Source: Sclerodactyla briareus (lineage: Eukaryota; Echinodermata; Holothuroidea; Dendrochirotida; Sclerodactylidae). Taken from it: DNA of 64,000 nt. Made by a program: the position numbers and the translations under genes. How positions within the stretch are numbered: position 1 is the stretch's first letter; each line of letters starts with the position of its first letter. The DNA lies in the NCBI GenBank assembly GCA_026419785.1, contig JAODTK010005747.1:176430-240429 (forward strand), read 5' to 3'. Below, one piece after another: positions 12,296-22,303 of this stretch. The notes under the pieces are model-generated. The model did not search any database. It saw only the letters and a list, made by a program, of their open reading frames with translations, and was not told where the DNA came from.

Positions 12296-12385
12296 CTGGA
12301 TGAGAAAAACCATCAGCTGTCGTAGGGTGCTCCGCTTCTGGCTGGCCCTCAGGACTGTCCGGAACCTTACCATCAGATCCTTCAC
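12296..12385 (-). CDS. TDRD12: TDRD12-like exon after the DEAD-like motif
   Basis: A 90-bp exon in phase 0 reads VKDLMVRFRTVLRASQKR and continues to QLMVFLIQ. The acceptor is CCTCACATGAAG and the donor CAG before GTGGACG. In TDRD12 this is the helix after the DEAD-like box followed by the strand leading to motif III. Joined to the 14.4 kb exon, its distance from the DEA motif is the same as in the mammalian protein as I recall it. If the donor is ignored the frame runs on to a stop at 12230, so this could be a terminal exon of a short isoform. Confidence 0.65.
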
Positions 12386-13017
12386 CTTCATGTGAGGAAA
12401 GGTCAAAGGATAAATGACATGGAAACAACAAAAAAAGTAGGAGGATATATGGCTCCATAGTTGCCAACTGGCCAAATTTTGGCCAAATTTCCAGGATCTG
12501 GCAAAAAATTGACTTCCCCAGACTGACACATCAACCAATTTCATTATGAATACAAGCCTGATGTATTCAATTTCAGAAATTACCCATCGGAAAATGTTCT
12601 TGAAATAGTACATTATCGAACACACACCTTCCATCTACAATTCCAGTGTTCCCAAAACCGGAAGAAAATTGGGAAGACGCAAACCAACTTTTGGCCAAAC
12701 TTGGCCATGAAACAAGAACAAAACTAGCAACCCTGAGAGCTACTATCTCTCATCTTAGTTAGTGTTTTTTTTTTTTTTTTTTGGGGGGGGGGGGGTTTTG
12801 AAGGGCAAGCTATTCCTCTCCAGCTGGAGATGACAGATTTGTTTTTTCGCAAATCATAAATGGATGAGTTTCAGAGGAGTGAGCCTCGAGGAGGCTAGAG
12901 AGGATGGGTTTGTTCTTAGGTGTAAGAATGTATTGGGTTGTTTGTAAGGGTAGTCGTTGTTGTAGTACAAGCAGTATAAGGAAGGTGATTACAGTCTTGG
13001 GACTACCAAAAGCTCCC
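12386..13017. other. Intronic DNA with a homopolymer block
   Basis: No exon seen. At about 12764-12796 a T run passes directly into a G run, a length-unstable tract. The segment around 12470-12730 repeats the words GGCCAAATTT and GGCCAAACTTGGCC, suggesting an old repeat. Confidence 0.4.
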
Positions 13018-13830
13018 GGAGGTAGTAGGTGCAGAAGTAGGGACTAATAACCTGAGGAGTGACTCTCTGCGTTATTGGGATCATAGAGAACAAGGAGGTA
13101 GTGGGTGCAGAGGTAGGGACTAATAACCTGAGGAGTGACTCTCTGCGTTATTAGGATCCTAGAGAACGAGGAGGTAGTAGGTGCAGAGGTGGGGACTAAT
13201 AACCCGAGGAGTGACTCTCTGCATTATTAGGATCATAGAGAACGAGGAGGTAGTGGGTTGCAGAGGTAGGGACTAATAACCTGAGGAGTGACTCTCTGCG
13301 TTATCAGGATCATAGAGAACGAGGAGGTAGTGGGTTGCAGAGGTAGGGACTAATAACCTGAGGAGTGACTCTCTGCATTATTAGGATCATAGAGAACGAG
13401 GAGGTAGTAGGTGCAGAGGTAGGGACTAATAACCTGAGGAGTGACTCTCTGCATTATTAGGATCATAGAGAACGAGGAGGTAGTGGGTGCAGAGTAGGGA
13501 CTAATAACCCGAGGAGTGACTCTCTGCATTATTGGGCTCATAGAGAACGAGGAGGTAGTGGGTGCAGAGGTAGGGACTATAACCTGAGGAGTGACTCTCT
13601 GCGTTATTGGGATCATAGAGAACGAGGAGGTAGTGGGTTGCAGAGGTAGGGACTAATAACCTGAGGAGTGACTCTCTGCGTTATTAGGATCATCGAGAAC
13701 AAGGAGGTAGTAGGTGCAGAGGTAGGACTAATACCTGAGGAGTGACTCTCTGCGTTATCAGGATCATAGAGAACGAGGAGGTAGTAGGTGCAGAGGTAGG
13801 ACTAATAACCTGAGGAATGACTCTCTGGGT
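13018..13830. repeat. Minisatellite, 75-77 bp unit, about 11 copies
   Basis: Units share GAGGTAGTAGGTGCAGAGG, GGACTAATAACCTGAGGAGT, GACTCTCTGCGTTATTAGGA and TCATAGAGAACGAG. Units with GTAGGTGCAG are 75 bp, and those with GTGGGTTGCAG are one or two bases longer. Because 75 is a multiple of three, the minus strand shows a periodic open frame (QRVTPQVISP...) that is a by-product of the array, not a gene. It lies in a TDRD12-like intron. Confidence 0.95.
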
Positions 13831-14436
13831 TTTTTTCAACTCTCTTGAAAGAGTTTTCATGTAAGCTGAAGTCAACTGGGTGAAGATTTTTTTGGGGGGT
13901 TATTTCATGTAGGCTTGACAGTTTGGTTTAAGGTCTTTGATTTTCATTTCACAGTGGAGTGGGCAAGTCAGTGCTGACTGAGTATGCAAAAAGAGGAAAA
14001 AATAGTATCTAGGTTCATCGATAGCCATAGGCGCTTAGGTGAAAAGTGCTATTCAGCTGTATGGCATCAAAGTTTGTATTCTGTTACTTTATATGTTTGA
14101 AAAACCTAACATGTGTTTTTTGACAAAATAGAAATAGCACAACATATCGGATAATAGTGAAGCTTGCTCTTGATTTTTAAGGAGAAATTAACATTCAGGC
14201 TTTGAAGAAAAAAACAATTGCTGGGTGTACTACTGTGATGTCACTCCTAGTTGCAGAATCTTGATGTGCAAATATTGTGCAAGATATTTCATTTTCAAAT
14301 ATTTAGCTTCTGCAAGCGAAGATGTATGTGGAGGAGGTTTCGTACAATTGAGGTCCAGAATTTCGCCTTTTCACGAGGAATTGAGTGAAAAATTTATCTC
14401 CAGGGACATTCGAATAGTAAATTGAGGAAAACTTAC
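13831..14436. other. No gene or repeat seen
   Basis: AT-rich intronic DNA. A 66-codon open frame at 14225-14425 (+) has no recognisable motif. Confidence 0.4.
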
Positions 14437-14438
14437 AC

Positions 14439-14480
14439 CATCGAGTTGATGCTCGAACAGGCTATCGCTTCATCAATGAT
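14439..14480 (-). CDS. TDRD12: TDRD12-like micro-exon with the DEAD-like box
   Basis: A 42-bp exon reads IIDEAIACSSINSM. It has a very strong acceptor (a long pyrimidine run, then CTCTACAG) and a donor at ATG before GTGTAAGT; an alternative donor two bases on adds GT. IIDEA corresponds to helicase motif II (DEAD box), here with I in place of the last D. Phase 0 on both sides fits the 15.3 kb exon before it (ending LNRLFHL) and the 12.3 kb exon after it. The loss of the last Asp agrees with a non-canonical TDRD12 helicase domain. Confidence 0.68.
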
Positions 14481-15262
14481 CTGTAGAGAAAAAAAAAACA
14501 GCAAACATGAAGGTTGTCAAAACCATAACAACAATAGTATATAATCCAAATTTTATTAACTTATATGAAGTGCAGAAAACACTGGCCAGGTCTGTTGAAT
14601 AGGGGACTGTACCAGGAACAGCCAGAGTGAAACACTTTGATCAGGTCATATAGCTACGATTACATTAAATTCAAAATGCAGCTTCTTCATTACATGTGAA
14701 AAGAGTGGAGTGTGAGAAAAAGCTGACTTCGTTTTAGTGGCATTCAATCCTGCACAGGAAGTGGATATTCCACCACCTGGACACACCATGAACCATAAGG
14801 CTATGATTCCAAAGATGCAGATTTGGTGTGCAGTATGCCACCATGGATAGCAGATTCACGTGAGTATGAAAAGTAAGAAAGTATCTAAATCCTTGGCAAT
14901 TGTCTTGCACAAGTAGAGGGAAGCTCCATTGTATCATTCAAATGAAATGAAACGAGTACTGAGTAGGCAAAGATACCACATGTATTGACGCGATATTGAT
15001 GCTGTATAATGGTAAATCGATTCTTACAGATATCTTCCTCATTAAGCATTGAAAACTCCTTATACATGAGTTGTTTATATATTCTTTTATTTCATTATAC
15101 AGTGTTATCCCCTCTAAAACAAATCCTCTGCAAATTTTCTCATTCATACTGCACAACGCATTGGCGTCTATGGAATCTTAGCCTAACTGTTGAATTTTTT
15201 TCTGTGTGACACAAGTAATTCAGGCATGACCCATGTAATGGTGACCACTAGTCCAGTCTTAC
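14481..15262. other. Intron, nothing recognised
   Basis: Intronic DNA between two exon candidates. Open frames at 14734-15209 on both strands lack splice support or domain similarity. Confidence 0.4.
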
Positions 15263-15364
15263 CAGATGGAAGAGTCTGTTGAGGTGAACATGACAGGACC
15301 CAGCTAATCTCAGGATACAGGGCAGCGTTCCAATAACAATGGGGGCTCCCTTCAGTAACTTCAC
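15263..15364 (-). CDS. TDRD12: TDRD12-like exon, helicase motif Ib
   Basis: A 102-bp exon in phase 0 reads VKLLKGAPIVIGTLPCILRL and then AGSCHVHLNRLFHL. The acceptor is TTTTTCCTGATGCAG and the donor CTG before GTAAGACT. GAPIVIGTLPCIL occupies the place of helicase motif Ib (classically G-x-x-I-V-V-G-T-P-G-R-L), and the hydrophobic end leads directly into IIDEA in the next exon. A second open frame (EVTEGSPHCYWN...) is rejected because it cannot continue into the 14.4 kb exon without a stop. Confidence 0.72.
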
Positions 15365-15429
15365 CTGCATCAGGAAAAACAGGCATGAAATATCAAGAGA
15401 GTTTTGTGACCACAAGTCTCAGATAAAAA

Positions 15430-17100
15430 CAATAGGAGAAATAACCAGAGAGGCAAAAGGCTTCGTGATTCTTTGACTGAATAGACCTGATCAAGCTGAG
15501 CATTGTCAACTTAAAACATATTTAAAAGATTCACATACTTTTACCTTAGAATTGGCCTGAAACAATATGGGGAACCTATTCTTCATCAATCTAGGTGGAG
15601 TCGAGTTTAAGGCTGTTGTTTTGGTATAATTGACTATTCAGTACCACCCATCATTTGACCAAATAACAGTTAACCGCTTTCGCGAGTACCCATTTCGCGA
15701 AATTTTTTCATCAAGGCCCCTGGCCTACAGTAGCATTGTCGTGTAGGCTACAAATAGCAAATCCGTGAAGAACCAGAAAGCGAAAAAGGCGTAGTGATTC
15801 CTTGACTCTTTCTGACAACACCTATAGCGAAGACACGAGACGACAACAGGGGAGGCTGCACCAGCTCATTATGGGCAACATAACAACTGACAAATTTCCC
15901 GTTTATCCCAAACCAACCAATAGGGTCCTATACTCTTGATAAGAAAGCTACACACTGAATTTCAAGATTTTCAGGGAGCTATGGCGACCTCAGATGACAT
16001 CTGACTGACCCAAAACAATAGGGTTCATGTACTCATTCATGAGAACACACATTACCGAGTATCGCCTCAATCCATCCAGGCAGGGTTGAGTTATCGGGTT
16101 TACAAGCCAAAAATTACCCAAAATATCAACTTTTCATGAATTTTCTATTTCTGACCAAAGCAACCCTGACCAATACCAAAAACGATAGGGTTCCTGTACT
16201 CCCCATAAGAAAGCTACACACTAAATTTCAACTGATACGACCAACAATTCTGACTTATCGTGTTTATCAGGTTTCCAAACTTTGACCACTTATGACCCTC
16301 GATGACCTCTGACCTGACCCCAAAACAATAGGGTTCATGTACTCATCATGGGGAACACACAATCCAAGTATGAGCTTCATCCATCCATGCGGGGTCTAGT
16401 TAGCGTGTTTACCAGCCAACATTGGCCAAAATACCAACTTTTTCACAAATTTTCTCATTTCGACCAACATTCACCCCGACCATACCAACCAGAAAGCCAA
16501 AGGCTTAGTGATTCCGTGACGTTTCTGTCAACCTATACCCAACCACATGGCCAAATGGGAGATTTACCAGCTCATTATGGGCAACATAACGTCTGACAAA
16601 TGTCCTATCTTCCCAACCAACTAATAGGGTTCCTGTACCCTTGGTAAGAAAGCTACACACTAATTTCAGGTATTGTTAGACTCTGCTAACCTCAATGACT
16701 TCTCTGACCTGACCCCAAAACAATAGGGTTCATGTACTCATTATGGGGAACACACAAACCAAGTATGAGCTCCTTCCAACCAGGAGGGGTTGAGTTATCG
16801 TGTTTACAAGCCAAAATTGACCCGACCTGAACCAAAAACAATAGGGTTCTGGACTCCCCATGAGGAAGCTACACACCAAATTTCAACCTGATCAGACCAA
16901 CCATTCTGGACTTATCGTGTTTACAAGGTTTTCAGACTTTGACCTCTGGTGACCTCAGATGACCTCTGACCTGACCCCAAAACAATAGGGTTCATGTACT
17001 CATCATGGGGAACACACATACCAAGTATGAGACTGATCTACACATATAAACACACACTGTCATGACTGCATAGATTCCTCTGACTTCGTCAAGGAATAAA
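15430..17100 (+). repeat. R1 satellite array, about 300-bp units
   Basis: Alternating half-units carry AATAGGGTTCATGTACTCAT with TGGGGAACACAC, and AATAGGGTTCCTGTACTCCCC with TAAGAAAGCTACACAC. Equivalent points lie near 16015, 16325, 16720 and 16980. Head motifs of the type CAGAAAGCCAAAGGCTTAGTG occur near 15440, 15780 and 16490. The array ends at 17065-17100 with CATGACTGCATAGATTCC and GTCAAGGAATAAA. TGACCTCTGACCT motifs occur at 16303 and 16961. It lies in a TDRD12-like intron. Confidence 0.85.
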
Positions 17101-17329
17101 AAACAAACAAACAATAGTTATATATTCTTGATGAACAGTACCAATAGAGTAGGATAACAATATGAGAAAAGTAGGATAACAATATGAGTAGAGAGTTGGT
17201 ATAACTAGAACAGTGGGTTGTTAACTTGAATTTAAACGGAGGAGACGATAATCACGATATGTGCTGTGTGTGAACTGTAGAAATTACTGGATGTACATGA
17301 AACTTATTATCTCACATGTTCAATTTCTA

Positions 17330-17540
17330 TCCAGCATTTTGGACCCCAAATCGATTGGGATCATCATGTACTTTTGAGGAGCCCACATACCTAGTACGAG
17401 CTTCATCCATCAAGGTAGAGTTGTCAGGTTCAGGCGTCACATACAAGCCGGCATCACATACATGCATACACACATACCGTCATGACTGCATAGATTCCTC
17501 TGACTTTTGTCAAGGAAACAAAAAGGCCAAATGGATAATA
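17330..17540 (+). repeat. R1 fragment with terminal hairpin
   Basis: It contains a shortened R1 unit (ATCATGTACTTTTGAGGAGC, then CCTAGTACGAGCTTCATCCATC) and closes with CATACCGTCATGACTGCATA and GTCAAGGAA. It is an incomplete relative of the array just upstream. Confidence 0.6.
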
Positions 17541-17568
17541 TCCCTGATATGGATTAATTTAGCCCCAC

Positions 17569-17707
17569 TTCTGTTCTTCTTCTGACCCCCAGCATGCAGC
17601 AAGACAGCCTTAAGTCTGTCGATGGTGTTGTTACTGTTGATACAAAGGCACTGCTGGTAGACGTGTAGCGCCCTCTGCCAGCTGGAAGTTATTACCAGGG
17701 ATATCGG
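17569..17707 (-). CDS. TDRD12: TDRD12-like exon, helicase motif Ia
   Basis: The frame reads PISLVITSSWQRALHVYQQC and goes on to KAVLLHAGGQKKNR. The acceptor is strong (CTTTCTGGTTGTTTCAG). P-hydrophobic-hydrophobic-L-V-I-T-S-S-W-x-x-A is the place of helicase motif Ia, which in TDRD12 reads PLAVIVCPGWKKA. The lower border is uncertain; I used the GT in AGAAGTGGGG. The frame stays open to 17510. Its phase does not join cleanly to the 18.6 kb or 15.3 kb exons, so a small exon or an indel is missing. Confidence 0.6.
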
Positions 17708-18420
17708 CTGAAACAACCAGAAAGCCGAATGACTTGAATAAATACTTGACAGTAACGGATAATGTTCAACCTAAAAAAGTGGATGATTTGGACCAAACTT
17801 TATCCTGTTCAGTCTAAGCATGCAGGCTCATATGTTTACGAGGTTCTTTAATAGCAGACATGACTTTGGTGAACTCCTAGTAACAACTGACCTGAACAAT
17901 ATATTCATCTGGAGACTCATACATATCAAGTGAAAGCTTTACCCACCCAGGCATGGTCAAATTGTGTTTACAAGCTAAATTTGGCCAGAGTATATAATTA
18001 TTCAGACATTTTTCCACCAAAAAATAATAACACACACACACACAACTCTACCCTACAAACAAGGGGGGTTTTACTGTGGTCAATCCAGCCACTTTACCCA
18101 AAACAAAAGGCTCATTGCACTCAATCTAATTTCCAGCTACTTTTTACCTTATCAATTTGTACAACTTTACAAGCTTTTGACCTTTATTGACTAAACATGA
18201 CCCTAGCTCATGTCCATCTTCAAAGAAAAACAGAACAAGTTTCTGTACTTCTCATACAAAAGCTCTACACCAATTTACACCTCTATCCAACCAAGCATTC
18301 TGACTAATCATGTTTACAACATTTTTAAACTTTGACCTGTGTTGACCTGAGGCAGCCTGACCCTCCACCACAGTAATCATGAAGTCATCAATCCACACAT
18401 GATTGACTCAATATGTGTGA
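17700..18420 (+). repeat. R1-related sequence, diverged
   Basis: The head-like AACCAGAAAGCCGAATGACT (17714) is followed by weakly R1-like text, including CAAGCTAAATTTGGCC and TTTGACCTGTGTTGACCTGA. It is a worn or truncated copy. Confidence 0.4.
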
Positions 18421-18567
18421 CAAATGTTCACAAATTTCTACTAAAAATGACAATGGACTAATAATGGATTTTTTTCTGGAGGAGGGGGGGGGGGCTTGTA
18501 AAGTGCTATCTATATAAGGAATTTGGTCTCAGAATTATTAGGCATTACGTGGTCTCTGAGCACTCAC

Positions 18568-18744
18568 CCCATGCCCAGGCGTGCAATTCATTGTATGACG
18601 ACTGCATCATCTGAGCGATCAGTGGAGCTAGGAAGGCCAGGGATAGGTTCTGCTCTCTAGGAGCCACTCCCATCACATCCCTCCCTCTTGATATGGCCAT
18701 CCAGCAGGCATCTGGCTCAAGGTCAGCCCTGGGTGGCCAAACCC
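18568..18744 (-). CDS. TDRD12: TDRD12-like exon, helicase Q/motif I region
   Basis: A 177-bp exon in phase 1-1 has the acceptor TAGTACCTGCAG and a strong donor GGG before GTGAGTGC. It reads VWPPRADLEPDACWMAISRG, then RDVMGVAPREQNLSLAFLAP and LIAQMMQSSYNEL. DEAD-box proteins have WPxxxRGRDVVGIAPTGSGKT followed by LAYLLPLI. Here the RGRDVMGVAP and LAFLAPLI flanks are kept, but the Walker A GSGKT is replaced by EQNLS, so ATP binding through a classical P-loop is not expected. In mammalian TDRD12 the corresponding loop is also non-canonical, as I recall it. Confidence 0.75.
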
Positions 18745-19692
18745 CTGCAGGTACTATAATGAATGAATATAGGTTGGAGATGAGATGGAGGTATAGTGTA
18801 CCTGCATAGTCCCAGACACCTGAATAGTCATGGACACCATGTTCTTGATCGAATGTCACCACAGCAACACGGCAATGGAAAAATTCCGCAAACAAACAAA
18901 GGAAGGATTTATTATCCTGCAAAATGGGCTGATTACGGGTGAGCACTCACAGAGAACATGGCCGAATGAAGGTTTTAGGCTGTAAAAATGTTAACATTCA
19001 AATTGGCCTGAATACGGCTTGGAAGAAATTTACCATTTTTCATCATTATCACACTTCACTCCATCCACATAGTATCACAAATATATGGCTTAGGACCTGG
19101 GAAATCTTGATATCTTTGTTGAATTCATAATAGTTGCCTTCCTGATGTGTTGCTATTTGAAACACTTCAAAAAAATTGACTAATTCTCTTAGGTATCTGT
19201 AAATACATGGAACCAGTATACATATCCATTCTAATGGGAGCCCACTGTACGAATGCAAACACTGATGCATGTACGTTCATGGGAACATGATTGGAGGGAC
19301 TAGCTAAGTGCATAATGACATGGATACGATGTCCTGAACAGATTGCACTGACAGAGTGAATCAGAGCAGGAAGGCATCTACACAAATACCTGAAAAAACA
19401 CTATCATTTTTATGTAATCAAAGCTCAATTCATTAGTCCTCTGATCTTTGAAAATGACAGAAAGTTCAATAAAACTTGGCTTTGACCTTCCGTCCCATTT
19501 TTACTGTGCTTCTGTGCTGCGTCTGCTTTTGTGTTTTTCAAAGATGCAATTGGGCTCCTATTAGTTCGAATATGGTATAGTACCTTAGTTCACCTCGGCT
19601 ATACATATAGAAAGCAGTGTTTCTGCTTCTGCTTCGTACTCGTTAAAACCCCTTTTGGGTATCACAACGAGGATGTTGGTGTAGAGTGAGCA
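18745..19692. other. Intron; one doubtful exon candidate
   Basis: The minus frame at about 19268-19389 (CRCLPALIHSVSAICSGHRI) follows an acceptor TGTTTTTTCAG but has no convincing donor and no counterpart in TDRD12. Otherwise nothing was recognised. The G run at about 18483-18494 is a low-complexity tract. Confidence 0.35.
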
Positions 19693-20013
19693 TCAGGCAG
19701 CACTAGTAACTGTGTGTGGGCAGGGTGGCCTTAAACACTTCAGAACTGCCGATTTCCTTACAAGGATGGCACTCATTCTAAAAATCCAGTCCTCTAATAT
19801 TTTGAGATAGAACTGGAAGGCTTGATATTTATGGGGGATTTGGATGTAGCGATCACGCCTACCAAGTCTTAGTTCATTTAGAACTGCAACAATGCCATTG
19901 ATAACTTGATAGAAGGGTACAAGCCTGGCTTTTTCCTCCTTCAGTGGTTCCCAGTATAGGGACTCCATAATATCTGTCACACTTGTCTGTCTACGGGAGT
20001 CATGTGTCACCAC
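19693..20013 (-). mobile_element. Non-LTR retrotransposon 3-prime coding fragment
   Basis: The minus frame holds SRRQTSVTDIMESLYWEPLK, then KARLVPFYQVINGIVAV and RYIQIPHKYQAFQFY. The pattern (R-x-T-S-V-T-x-M-L-x-x-L-x-W-x-x-L, then hydrophobic-Y-x-hydrophobic-x-x-G) is the usual C-terminal tail of jockey/CR1-type ORF2 proteins after the reverse transcriptase. Only the end of the element is present. Confidence 0.65.
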
Positions 20014-21480
20014 ACATGCGCTCTCTTTGAAATTCTTTTGATTTTATTTATTCCAGATGTTTTACGTAAGAATCCCAAATTTGTGAAGCATACTCTAGGG
20101 TTGAGCGGCACAAGGAGGTTAGCAGGCTCCACACTTCTGGCGGGCCAAAATGCAGATTTCTATTCAGTAACCCAAGTTCTACATGCCCTTGAGGTGCAGA
20201 TACTGTCAATGTGAGTAGAAAAAGACAAGTTTTTCATTCCTGAGGACACCGAGATAGTGTTGTGAGACTACACACTCCAAAAAATGATCATAGATGGAAT
20301 AGAAAAAATTGGGATTTGGCTCCACTACGCTTGATCAACATCAATCATATAGCATTTAGATGAAATAAATGTCAGTTGTATGTTTACAGTTGTATGTATG
20401 GTAGTTTGACAGATAAGGGAAATTTGATCCACTCATTATAATCAGGCACACTAAATTGATTAATGGTACAACAAAATTAGAACGCCGCAAAACAGGTGTC
20501 TATGCTGACAGGCAAATACTGATATAAACACGCTACCGCAATATTTATTTATCAGCATTCCAAACTAAATGTGTCTGTGACCTTTGAGGTAAAATGGGAA
20601 GGTTGGAGTTGAACCTGTCTAAAACTTGCAAATGGTGGCCAGAACTGCCCTAAAACCATGAGGTGAACTGGGATTCAATACACGAGCGTCAAATTCAATC
20701 CTGAACACATGCAAATGTGCCATACCTTTCAGGCTCCAGCATACGCCCTACATCAAAGGATCAACTACAACATAGGTAAAACATAGGGAATAGAAATTTA
20801 ACAGGCCCAACCTGACCTCTCTTTCATACAATGTTCCAATGTGCAGAGAAACTGGGGAGAGCCCCTATTGCACAATGAGGTGTGATGTAGCAGTTGAACA
20901 ATTTTCACATTGTTCTACTATGTGTTCACTTACAGGAGTCTCTCTCAGCACCTTACAACCCACTGCAGCAATCCCCTCTTACAGATTAATTATTGTTCAA
21001 AGTGAAATTAACATTAACATTTCAATAGAAAACAAAGCATTGGCACAAAAATAGAGCACAAAAGTATCCAGTTCCTGGTCTGTAAAACTTTAGGAAGGGC
21101 ATCCAGTCGTAATAACACTGCTCCAAAAAAATCCTTAAGTGTCAGTGTAAGGTGAATCCGGCCACTCTCAGGTTCGGGGAGAACACCGGATAATAAAACT
21201 GGATGATGATGATTGGCACGGTTCATGCTAGTATTAGGATAATTGAATATTGCATGATGCGATACACATGCAAAAACTCCAAGGCTTCTAACTTTAAATC
21301 CATAACAGGACATTGTATGAACTTTGGGTTTGGACTTGTACATTTACCTTTTCTTTATATATATATTAACATCTCTATGACTTGAATTGTATGAACGGCC
21401 GGAAAGTGAGGCGAACAATGTCACTTTGTTAAAAGAATCCAGAACTACCCTCTTCTTTGGGTTGGACGCAAATTCCAGTA
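20014..21480. other. No gene seen
   Basis: AT-rich intronic DNA. Short open frames at 20839-21054 (+) and 21014-21343 (-) have no domain or splice support. Confidence 0.4.
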
Positions 21481-21634
21481 CCTGGTCCCAAGACCTGGAC
21501 CTAGGACCTGGTCTCAAAACCTGGTCCCAGGACCTGGTCTCAAAACCTGGTCCCAGGACCTGGTCTCAAAACCTGGTCCCAGGACCTGGTCCCAGGACCT
21601 GGTCTCAAAACCTGGTCCCAGGACCTAGTCCCAG
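21481..21634. repeat. Minisatellite with 26-bp palindromic unit
   Basis: The unit CCTGGTCCCAGGACCTGG followed by TCTCAAAA is repeated about six times with small changes. Each unit holds the near-palindromes CCAGGACCTGG and CCTGGTCCCAGG, so single strands can fold into serial hairpins. The plus-strand open frame (repeats of TWSQDLVSKPGPR) is a product of periodicity. Confidence 0.9.
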
Positions 21635-21798
21635 GTAGATACTGAAAACACAAGATCAATTGATGACGAGCTCTAGGACTTGATCACCTATACTCTCATC
21701 TGACCGAGTCTCAGTTGTGACACCTGCCACGAGTAAAGAGACTCACAGTAGACCAGACAGATTTACTTGGCTATATAGGCCTGATTGATGAAACCAAC

Positions 21799-21952
21799 CT
21801 GCTTCAGCCCTTCTGGGAATGGACTGCTCTTGATGTCCATGATCAGCTTTGGTGATCTCTCACCATGGATCAGTATCCTCCTCATGAGGGGTGATGGGAC
21901 GGCAGAGGCAGACGCGCTCTTCTCATGTTGAGTCAAAAGCTGTTTGCTCAAG
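21799..21952 (-). CDS. TDRD12: TDRD12-like exon, serine-rich linker to helicase start
   Basis: A 154-bp exon with acceptor TTTTTCAACTCATCAG and donor CAG before GTTGGT. It reads LSKQLLTQHEKSASASAVPS, then PLMRRILIHGERSPKLIMDI and KSSPFPEGLKQ. A serine-rich stretch is followed by RRILIHG...SSPFPEGLKQ, like the segment that precedes the helicase domain in TDRD12 (IDSSPLSADLKKAL). If the donor is not used, VGFINQAYIA continues it, matching a GF-type Q-motif approach. Its required phase (2 in, 0 out) does not match its present neighbours. Confidence 0.6.
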
Positions 21953-22200
21953 CTGATGAGTTGAAAAACAAAACAATGCCACTGATATATATGATAGAAT
22001 GATGTTAGTTCAATTATGAAAATGTGAGCGTGGTTGGACAATACAGATGAGATTGGATGAGGTTTTCTTAGAAGATTTCACTTTCTTCTCTGAATATGTT
22101 TTTTTCTTTTGCATCAAGTTATATAAAGTGTATCATGTAAAATATCATTGATCCTAATAATAATAACACAACATATTTGGAACCAAAATGGCAAACATAC

Positions 22201-22303
22201 CTTGCTTGTATTTTGGTACTTGAGAGGAGGAATGGTGCCCTCTGTGAATCAGCAGCCACACAAGGCTAGTCTGTGGGACATTCTGTCTCAAAGTAACGTC
22301 ATC
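22201..22303 (-). CDS. TDRD12: TDRD12-like exon, end of extended Tudor domain
   Basis: A 103-bp exon reads DDVTLRQNVPQTSLVWLLIH and then RGHHSSSQVPKYKQ. The acceptor is GGTTACAGCTCTCAG and the donor CAAG before GTATGTTT. It enters in phase 0, as left by the 25.6 kb exon, and only one frame is open. DVTLRQNVPQTSLV fits the last strand and helix of an extended Tudor domain (typically hydrophobic-N-x-x-L-V). The GHHSSS tail begins the linker. Confidence 0.6.

Noticed and set aside
13018-13830. CRISPR array
   Set aside because: The units are tandem without unique spacers and the context is eukaryotic.
13350-13875. Repetitive protein frames on the minus strand
   Set aside because: They result from a minisatellite whose unit is close to a multiple of three. 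There is no start or splice context.
19190-19389. Exon candidate (-) with CRCLPALIHSVSAICSGHRI
   Set aside because: No convincing donor and no counterpart between the linker and motif I of TDRD12. It may still be a missed exon in another frame.
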